Of a DNA stretch of 64,000 bases, positions 56,096-64,000 are shown piece after piece. The stretch is from the NCBI GenBank assembly GCA_030765045.1, contig CM060965.1, positions 21,673,585-21,737,584 on the forward strand, written 5' to 3'. The stretch is from Tenodera sinensis. Its lineage: Eukaryota; Arthropoda; Insecta; Mantodea; Mantidae. The notes under the pieces are model-generated. The model had not been told where the DNA came from and made no database searches. It was given only the letters and a program-made list of their open reading frames with translations. Position numbers and translations under genes: made by a program. Every line of letters begins with the position of its first letter. Positions within the stretch are counted from its first letter, which is position 1.

Positions 56096-59000
56096 CTATG
56101 GATCCTCAGGTATATACATGTCTGTTGTGTTTGGCATTTCTGTGTCAGGATTCTGATTCGGATAGTGAGAGGAAGATTCTCTGTTTTCTCTTGGCCGTAT
56201 CTTCATTTCTGTTCTTCTCAGTGATTCATTGCCAAGCCAGTGTTCCCAGATAAGGCCTCGAAACATTTCTCTTGGTTCTCCTGGAGCAAAATACTCACCA
56301 TTCAGGTTTGCTTCAAAGCAGCTGTAAAACAAGAATGTTTTTTAGAAGTTGAGTCTATTTTATTAAAGTAAAATATCCAACATTCTGCAAATGGTACAGA
56401 GAATATCTACAACACCTCCTAATGGAGTAGCAGTATGGGGATTGGGAACAGTTGGTAGGAAGGGTTTAATATTGAATTTATATGTTATTCCAAAAGTTGT
56501 ACAATATACTGTATGTGGGAAAATTATCCAGAAAATTGTAGTATGCATTTTGAGGTTAGAAGTATGGGGTCCTAGAAGTAGTACAGAGAGAGTCCTACAA
56601 TTCTGAATTGGCTGCATGATGTTTTGCCTGTTCGTCCTCAGTGCTCATTGCTATCTGCCGCTATTATAGAAAAGTGCAAATGAAACCATACAACATTTTT
56701 AAAACTACTTTTAAAGGCTTTACTTACCAATTTTATGAAAGGAGACAAAATAATTGTTATTGGAGTCCTGAGAAACCCAATATTGTTCATGAAGTACCCC
56801 TTCATGACTAAAAAATTTGGTGTATGGTGCACCATTAGCGGACAAAGAGTAGTAAGGCTAATTTTTTTCGAGTCAACAGTTGATGCCTGTACGTACATGA
56901 ATACAATTCCCCGCTCCCCTTCTGCTTCATCATCAGCTAAAGATGCACCAATAATAGTAATGATTGTAGCTGTAAGTATATTTGTTTACTGTACCTGTAG
57001 AACCACCAGCCACCTCCATAAGCTGGTACACAAGGACAACAGGAAGGTGCCTGATCATTATTTCTGTCCAGGGTACTGAAACCAACTTGATTGTGAGCAG
57101 AGAAGGAGTCACTAGCATTGCCTGTGTAACCTGATACTACCAACTGATAGGATTCAGTCTCACCCTTCAACCTGAAAACCAAACATGTTCCACATTTAAG
57201 AGTACTCCAATTTTCAGTTTCAGTTTATTGCAGTTCTGTATGGTGGATGCACAGATGAATCATATTGATATAATGGATGAAAGTAAAAGATTACATTAAT
57301 AATATTGAAACAAAATACAGGACATAATAAAATATTTGCAATAATGAGGATCTATATCACAGCAAATGTCTGCGAATATGATACTCTTATCAACAGGATA
57401 TGTACAGTATAAACAAAGCTAGGGTGTACTAAAAATTCTAATGTTATAATAGGGCGTCAGGGACCTTGAACCTAATATTTGATTCCCAGCTCTGGGTGCC
57501 AATTTTAAGTCAACATTATCATAACTAGGGCTAGGAAGTTCATGCATTTGCATGCTTTTTCATAGGGGTTAAAAATGTATGCTTTTAGATTATGTGTACG
57601 AATTATGGAATTTTAAGTTATTTGGACGTGAAATTATGGTGCATATAACTGCATATTTTCTTGATTTTGATAAATGCATACTATTTCAATATTATAGCCA
57701 CTATATTGCATATTTTAATGATTTTTATGGTTTTTTTATTATTTTTTCCACCTGTATAATATTTTTTCATATTGGTAGTATTGCACATGATGATGCAACT
57801 CGCGAGGTGGCGAGAAGCAATGCTGAGTCATGTTGTTATGTAGTGAATCCCCTGTTTCCATCCTTTCATTACATGTATGTTCGTAGAGAATAATCAGTGT
57901 GTTATCTGAGAGGTTTATATTAACAAAGATAAAGTGCAGGTCAACGTTTTGAGCAGCACGATTATAACAACGCTTGCCTCTGCGTGGTCTTCAAACATAA
58001 CAGTGTTGTGAACTGGTTCCCAACAAATTAAATTAGGCATATAAAATGTTAAAACGCTCTTCAAATGCCGAAAATAAAACCAACTTCGAGTGCTAGATTA
58101 ATTAATTTACAGAAAGAGTTTTCGGGTGATTTAATATCTACAGATAAATAGGGTACTGTTTTGTGGAGTGTGTGAGAAAAATGTAGGGAGTGAGAAAAGA
58201 TTTCAAATACACAATACAGCAAAACATAAGGAGAATTTAATCATAAAACTCGCAAACAAGTAATCTGTTCTAAAACAGCTAGTAGAGTGTTCAGAAAGTA
58301 GGGTTACTGAATTTTCCTATGACTTGTGCCAAGCATTTTTAGCTGCTGATATTCCCTTGTTAAAAATTAATAATCCCACATTTAAAAACTTTCTTGCCAA
58401 GTACACTCGACAACATGTGCCTGAAGAAAGTACAGTGCATAGACTTATGTAGGACATTGTTACAATAACGTAATGTCAAATATACAAAATGAATTAGCGG
58501 ATCAGTTTGTGTGGTTGTTTGTTGATGAAACCCCTGATTCTGAGCGCCGTTCTATTGCTAATATAATCATGGCTGCTTTAAATAATGAAAAAAAAGACTA
58601 CACCTTATCTTCTTAATGTGTGTGAATTGTCGGCCACTGACAATGAAACTGTGACCCAGTTTGTGATGGACTCTTTGAAATTACTATGGCCATGTGGAAT
58701 CAAATATGACCGGCTACTTTTATTTGTTACTGATGCAGGTCCCTTAATTGGCAAACTCAGGACAAACTCTGAAAGGTATTTTTCCTAACTTAATTCATAT
58801 AACTTGTTTGGCACACGCTCTTCATCGCATTTCTGAGACAATACGTGATTTTTTCCCATTGGTAGATTTCTGTCCAGTACAAAAAGACTTTTTTGTTAAA
58901 TCTCCTAAAAGAGTTAAGTGTTTATATCAACAGCACCTAATATCCAACTTCCTCCTGCACCAGTGTTAACTCGATGGGGAACATGGGTCGATGCACTTTT

Positions 59001-62000
59001 ATATTATGCCGAGCGCATAGAAATAGTCGAAGAGTTTGTTAATTCATTGGACTCGAAAGATGCTTAATGAATAGAAACGATGTAAAATATTCTGTCAGGC
59101 ACTGGGTTAAAAGAGGATCTTAGTTTCATATCTGCCCATTTTCTTTCTTACCAACAGCCATAACGGCATTGGAAGCTGAAAGATTTCCTTTGCATGAATC
59201 ACTTACTGTGCTTGAAAAAACAATATGTGATTTAAGTTCTGTTCCTGGTAGCATAGGAAGAAAGTGAATTATGTAATTTCAAAAAATTCTGGTTATAAAT
59301 AGATGTGCAATATTCGAGACATCCTCGAAAGAAAACCATCTGTCACACCAAGAGACGTGACTCTCTCTGTGAAGCAGTTAACATCATTTAAATATGCCTC
59401 GATAACATCTTGTAACGTGGAGAGAAGTTTCTCACGTCACAAAAGTGTTTTGCGAGACAACAGACGATGTTTTACAGTTGAAAATTTGTGTAGGTTGGTT
59501 GTGAACTGTAATTTAGCAGTTAATTCTAGCAGCAGGACCACTTCTACTTTAACCTATAAGGAATAAGCTAACTTTATTATTTACACTAACTCATCTACTG
59601 CAAGGGGACATGAACTGTTCTAATGAAATAGTGCATATTTCTTGGCATATTTTGAAGTTTTTAAGAGCATATTTGCATGCATATTTCAGTGTTTTTTAGG
59701 GCATGAACTTCCAAGCCCTAATCATAACCTTCACCTCTGATTATCTCATATGAAGTATCCCCAAGGTCCAGTGTGGTTCAAAGTCCACTGTAAAAGCAGT
59801 AGGTCCTCTCGTGCCATCGCTGGACTACAAAGCTTCATTGAATATTTAAACTTTATTGTTGCACTTACGGACAAAGATTGGTTTTATTATATTATTTTAA
59901 AATACCTTAAGATTTGGTACTTGTGACTTGGTTGTATTCTTTGTGTCAACATTTGTAGTGTTGTTTAATGTTTGACTTGTAAACCCCAATCAAAACTTTC
60001 AAACACAGCAGACATTTCACATTTTCACCCACAGCACAGCAAAAACATTATTCTTCCCATTTCTCTTGTAATAGGAAGGTTCCTTTGCATTTTAGTGGTT
60101 TCCAAAGAGCCAAGTCTATCGATGCGGTGTTCACCACTGCTTGTTTTGGTTTGAATGCATGTTGAGAGAAGGAGGGAGAGTTGAAACGGGGGAATGTGTT
60201 GTTTGCCCCTGCTGCTGATAATACGTCATATCATTAGCTGGTACAATTTGCCAACCCCTGTCCTACATACTCTTGTAAAGACTAATCTGTTTTTCTTTCT
60301 TTTTTAACACTCTCAAGTCTTGCTTTTATCTCTTTACAACATTTTTCTCCTTTTCTTTTCCTACCAAACCATGTTAATCCCATGCCAACTTTCTGTATAG
60401 TATTTTGGATTTTACATACCAAACTTTGTTTCCCCTTATTATTCTTGTGTTATGAAATACTGATTGTGTTACTCTCACCTAGCTTCCATATTTTGTACCA
60501 ATATTTCAGTATGTATTGGGTTAGACTATGAAGGTCTGATTCCCTGCCATGGAACATGACAGACTGATAAATTTAAGTATTGTGTTTAAGATGAATGATC
60601 TCACCTAAATGTTGAATATTCTGCCCAGGCTTTCCTACCATCAAAAGACTCCAGGTCTATCCTCAAACTCATGTCATGAGGAGAGCTTGTTAACCTGCAA
60701 ATCAAAAAGCCAATGGTAATAATATATTCCATTAGTGGTTCAAGCTGTAAAAATTGGAATTTGGAAGGAAAAAGCTTTATTATTTTTTAAAGTCATAATA
60801 AAGGATAAATATGCCTGCTTTGCCTGGGTAAACCAGCTGACTTTATAAAGGGAATGCATGGTTATAAAAAATGTATATATTGTCACTGTGGTTGCAAAGC
60901 TAATTACCTGCTGCCAAGGGATTAGGGCATACTGACTCAGATACCTTCCTAGGTATCTAACACTAATGGCTGGTCCTCTTAGCTGAGCAACACTCCAGCA
61001 ACAGAACAACAGTCATTGTGTGCCATCTTTGTGCTCCCAAAGATTTGTTTTGCCCATTCCCAGTAATTTTCCTGTCTAGAAAATTCCCTTTCTTCCATCA
61101 TGCTATATAAGGAGGCAACCACTGTCCCGGAAGTGGAATTAGTCAAGTCTAGTCGTTGGTGTCAGTCAAGTTGAATGAACTGAGATTGGACAGATTTTTA
61201 GTAGACAATTGACAATGAGAGTTTAGTGGACAATGCCGAGTCATGAGGTGTGATTCATTCATTATAAGGTGAAATATGCTCCAGGCTGTTTTGCCGTGGT
61301 CTGCTGGAGATTGGTGTTCCACACACTTTGTCTACAGCTGCAGTAGACATCCTCAGTGGTGCTGTCAAAGTCTCCTTGGAGAAGGTATTGCCACGTCTGA
61401 TCCGTTAACTGCCAATCATTGAAAGCAAAGAATGTCATAAGAAACAGGAAAACAGAGCAATCCAATCACAAGAGAAGAGTAGCACAAGAGAGACTGAACC
61501 CTGCCCACCAGCCACCATGCCCCTGCCTATCCCTGGCCAAACAGTGAACAACACACACAGTATGAATAGAGCAACAGTTAACAGATCAGACATGGAGATA
61601 TCTTCTCCGAGGAGACTTTGACAACATCACTGAAGATGTCTACCACAGCAGTAGATGAAACATCTGGAACTCCAATCTCCAGCAGATCATGGCAAAACAG
61701 CCCAAAAGATATTTCATCTTATAATTTTGATGCCGGCTGTAAAATCCTACATAGTTTAGGTGATTCAGTCATTCAGTTGTGATTCAATTTCACAAAGCAG
61801 TTGTGTTTTGTTCTGAATGTGTGCAATAGTGTCTCAAGTATAATGTTAGCACCACACTAAGCACCTACGTGATAAAGTGTGTTTAGTGGTAATTTATGTT
61901 TCTCATTTTGTACAGTATGTCCAAATCCTTCCTCTGCTCAGTAGTGCTATATGCAGGATGCGTCATGGTCTATAACCGACTTGCTGTATTCTCTGCTTAA

Positions 62001-63740
62001 AGCAATAGGATATTATAGGTAGAGCATGGCAAATGGTCGGTAAGACTAATCTTGTGGTTGAATGGCATTGTACTTTAAACTAGCTGCCAAAGATTGTGAA
62101 TCAAGTTGACTCTCAATGTCTTCCCCAATATCCCATCATCAGACTGAGTATGCCCCATTCTACACCCACAGAATGGATTTCCATGTACCCAAAATTATTC
62201 TAAGATGCAGAGAAACACCTTGCATATTGTTGCTACATATGCAAAGCACTTACAGTGAAACCTGCTCATATCTGATAATGAATACGCCAGAATCATATCT
62301 TTTTCTCACAAAAGCTTTAGTCATTAGTCTTTTATTTGTAAAAAGGAATAGATTTAATTTTCAAAACAATGAAAATGTCCATAATCATTACACTAGACAC
62401 AATAAGGATATACACTTAACCTCAATCAGAACTACGATGCGTAAGAATGGAATACTGTACTCCAGCTCAATGATTTATAATTGTCTTCCTAATGACATCA
62501 AAAGTATAAATAACTATAATGTGCTTAAGGCTAGAACAAAGGCTTTCTTGCAGGAACACTGCTTCTACACAGTAAAGGAATATCTGCAACTTAATAAATC
62601 TAAGTCATTACATTAACTTGTCTAGTCATTTCGTATCATGTCCTTCACTTTTTAGACATATTTTAATCTATGATAAGTTGAACACAGATTAGAAATGTAT
62701 ACCTGACTTTATTGTAATGTAAATATATAAATGTAATTATTGATATATCCTATATTTAATTCAATTCAAAGTACTTTCAAAGTACTATGTACAGAATTGA
62801 TTTAAAGGATTAAATTAAACGATAGTATAATTTTTCCTGAACAATATGGATACTGCTCAACGTAGAAGGAAAACCAACTGCAACTGCTTAAAATAGAAAT
62901 ATGCAGTATTAAAATGTGTATGTTTTGGTATGTGCTGTGCTTTTGAGGAAACTAAAAAATCTAGGTCATTAAGGTAAATGAGATTTCTTTGTAAATGTAC
63001 AATCCTGAGTGGAGACTACATTAAGGACAAAAGAAGCAGGTTACAGTTGTACATGTGCTCCTTTAGTGTTATCTGTTGCTTGGAATGGTATGTTGTGAGA
63101 AATGCTATGCATTTTATGATAAAGAATGTCATGCAAAGATATAGAGCTTTTGTTAAAGGAAAAAATGACAATGGTTGCATTAAAGGGAAAAGAAAAATGC
63201 ATGTGAAGGAACTAATGCTATAGTTCAAATGTACCAAAACATAAATTTACAATAGTTTAAAACATGAAATGAGTGGTTTGTAGGCAACAGTGGTGACATG
63301 AAATGGATCATGCAGTGGATATAAAACTACATATGCTCTAAAATGAGCACTTTTTAATAAAGTCCATGATATTGAAACTACTGGCATGGTGTTTGCAATT
63401 AATCTTAAACTAGACATAAGGCAAAGATCCAGAATGTTTTAATAATATAGAAGCCTTGCCAAAATTAAAAAGGATTTAGGAGCTTCTGTCACTTCTGTGT
63501 TGAACAGGTTACACTATACTTCCCTTCTTGTAACTACAGGTTATGTACCAAGTATCATGCATATCAGGCACACACATAAGTCGTACCTGTGGATATATTC
63601 ATTCCCCAGCCAAAACTCTTGGTCCAGAGAGCCAAACCCATGCTTATAGTCCTGCCACAATAATGTGAAGTTGAGGCGTGGCCCAGGAAAGTCTCCACGT
63701 CGCTGTATTACCTGCCTCACATCAAAATTGCATATCATGC
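56096..63740 (-). CDS. Fibrinogen C-terminal domain protein, last four exons, partial
   Basis: Minus-strand exons 63587-63740, 60605-60694, 56995-57171 and 56096-56321 join in phase (each junction AG|G or AG|C) to about 215 residues and a TAG stop. Motifs of the fibrinogen-related domain appear in order: VIQRRGD, LWQDYKHGFGSLDQEFWLGN, IHR-LTSS, MSLRIDLESFDGRKAWAEYS, YQLVVSGYTGNASDSFS, NQVGFSTLDRNNDQ, a CCPCVPAYGGGWWFY block, CFEANLNGEYF, and RTEMKIRPRE. Such domains bind sugars or proteins outside the cell; signal peptide and upstream region would be beyond the right edge. After the domain comes a polar 30-residue tail without cysteine. Oddities: an insertion of acidic/proline residues in the last exon (APGEPREMFRGLIWEHW) and an extra Cys pair. 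It could be a scabrous-type developmental protein or a ficolin/tenascin-like lectin; the fragment does not decide. The domain call is sure, the orthology is not. Confidence 0.88.
56640..56905. pseudogene. Mariner-type transposase fragment
   Basis: Plus strand 56760-56900 reads NPILFMKYPFMTKKFGVWCT and VVRLIFFESTVDACTYMN, the mariner block before the QQD motif; 56640-56760 matches 1600-1770 in reverse. In the last intron of the fibrinogen-domain gene. Confidence 0.55.
57518..59728 (+). mobile_element. hAT element with intact ends and 8-bp target-site duplication
   Basis: Element 57526-59720 (2195 bp) starts TAGGGCTAGGAAGTTCATGC and ends with its complement (one mismatch in 20). ATCATAAC flanks it on both sides (57518-57525, 59721-59728) and fits the nTnnnnAn pattern of hAT target sites. 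A broken transposase occupies 58065-59566. It sits in the intron between 57172 and 60604 of the fibrinogen-domain gene, opposite in direction. Confidence 0.92.
58065..59566 (+). pseudogene. hAT transposase, frameshifted (CGGBP1-like N-terminus)
   Basis: In order over shifting frames: MPKIKPTSSARLINLQKEFS; a BED-like zinc finger FCGVCEK with a spaced H..H (58151-58222); LCQAFLAADIPLL and FKNFLAKYTRQHVPEE, resembling CGGBP1-type hAT proteins; LLNVCELSATDNETVTQFV (58600); DRLLLFVTDAG; HITCLAHALHRISETIRDFF (58790-58850); and the C-terminal dimerisation region KYASITSCNVERSFSRHKSV (59390-59450). Stops occur within 40 codons of the start and at several later points, so it cannot make active enzyme. 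Confidence 0.82.
59729..60604. other. Intron, no recognised element
   Basis: Intron sequence between the hAT element and the 60605-60694 exon. T-rich; no gene or repeat recognised. Confidence 0.4.
61014..61914 (+). mobile_element. Possible solo LTR interrupted by a foldback
   Basis: ATCATGCTATATAAGGAGGC at 61098 (TATA) followed by a leader, and after the foldback GTGATAAAGTGTGTTTAGTGG and TTTTGTACA at 61914. The last 45 bases resemble the end of the candidate LTR at 4043-4432. Borders are not supported by a duplication. Confidence 0.3.
61262..61724. repeat. 150-bp inverted repeats with hammerhead-like cores
   Basis: Arms 61262-61411 and 61575-61724 are reverse complements at about 85%, spacer 163 bases. 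The right arm, plus strand, has CTGAAGA (61630-61636), stem II GTCTAC/GTAGAT round CACAGCA, GAAAC (61657-61661). The left arm, minus strand, has CTGAGGA, GTCTAC/GTAGAC, then AAAGT in place of GAAAC. The first and last boxes are exact in the right arm, but the expected cleavage triplet after GAAAC reads CTG rather than GTC. Lies in the intron between 60695 and 63586. Confidence 0.6.
62316..62616 (+). pseudogene. Non-LTR retrotransposon C-terminal fragment
   Basis: The end of an open frame reads FVKRNRFNFQNNENVHNHYT, RHNKDIHLTSIRTTMRKNGI, SSSMIYNCLPNDIKSINNYN, VLKARTKAFLQEHCFYTVKE: the usual C-terminal block after the RT of LINEs (YNTR, YN-LP, K..L, Y(S/T)V.E). The upstream part of the frame (62116-62315) shows no similarity and may be chance. 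In a fibrinogen-gene intron, opposite in direction. Confidence 0.75.
62640..63586. other. Intron, no recognised element
   Basis: AT-rich intron sequence before the 63587-63740 exon. An 81-codon plus-strand frame at 62978 has no family match. Confidence 0.4.
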
Positions 63741-64000
63741 CTACAACAAAATGATTTTGGCTGCTTCATTAGTCTTGGCTGTAATGTTAATGAAGGCACA
63801 AACACTCCAATTCCAATGATTGTCCCAGAAATGGGACATTAGATAAGTACAGAAACTGACCAAAGATTGAAATTCATACAACACTAAGAAGTATTTCTAG
63901 GACATAAAAATTAATGTATTTTAAATTTAAACCATTCTATAAGTATCAGTCATAGATCTATGTTCCTGTCTGAAATACAATTTAAAACAAATTCCATACC
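63741..64000. other. Upstream intron of the fibrinogen-domain gene
   Basis: Follows the acceptor TTTTGTTGTAG| of the 63587-63740 exon on the minus strand. No further exon was found before the window edge. Confidence 0.5.

Overview
The window is animal nuclear DNA, most likely from a hemimetabolous, repeat-rich insect (cockroach, termite or stick-insect grade; this placement is inference). It is AT-rich. The genes have canonical GT-AG introns of hundreds to thousands of bases, and the introns and intergenic space are packed with tRNA-derived SINEs, non-LTR retrotransposon pieces, Penelope-like elements, hAT and Tc1/mariner elements and MITEs. The protein matches are to conserved animal families. 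Nothing bacterial or viral was seen.

Five protein-coding genes were rebuilt exon by exon. (1) 900-7445, minus: the N-terminal part of a dipeptidyl peptidase 8/9-type S9B peptidase, running off the left edge. (2) 10203-27081, plus: ILF2/NF45, complete, eight coding exons, 386 aa. (3) 39187-40533, minus: beta-sarcoglycan, complete, two exons, 334 aa. (4) 40949-49001, plus: 20S proteasome subunit alpha-2 (PSMA2), complete, six exons, 234 aa. (5) 56096-63740, minus: the last four exons of a fibrinogen-C-domain protein, running off the right edge. SGCB/PSMA2 are head-to-head with 415 bp between start codons; DPP8/9 and ILF2 are head-to-head about 2.8 kb apart. The genes are functionally unrelated housekeeping, muscle-membrane and secreted genes, so no operon-like logic is expected.

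The mobile fraction has its own layout. The ILF2 introns hold LINE RNase H and LINE C-terminal fragments, a 560-bp element with roughly 170-bp inverted ends, a MITE pair, an inverted dispersed repeat pair and a 230-bp tandem duplication. The 27-39 kb gap holds a broken Penelope-like element (RT plus GIY-YIG), decayed mariner transposase and possible solo LTRs. PSMA2 introns hold three SINE families and a 1.35-kb mariner-like element. The first visible intron of the fibrinogen gene (counted from its 3' end) and its neighbours hold a 2.2-kb hAT element with an intact 8-bp target-site duplication, and a LINE tail.

The most interesting signal is a set of long palindromes (240-447, 3245-3420, 15113-15240, 27424-27628, 51112-51670, 61262-61724). 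Several contain all or part of a hammerhead-ribozyme core (CTGANGA, a stem II hairpin, GAAAC), and one of them encloses a GIY-YIG Penelope fragment. This fits the known association of hammerhead ribozymes with Penelope-like elements; the inverted head-to-head pairing of the motifs is the less expected part.
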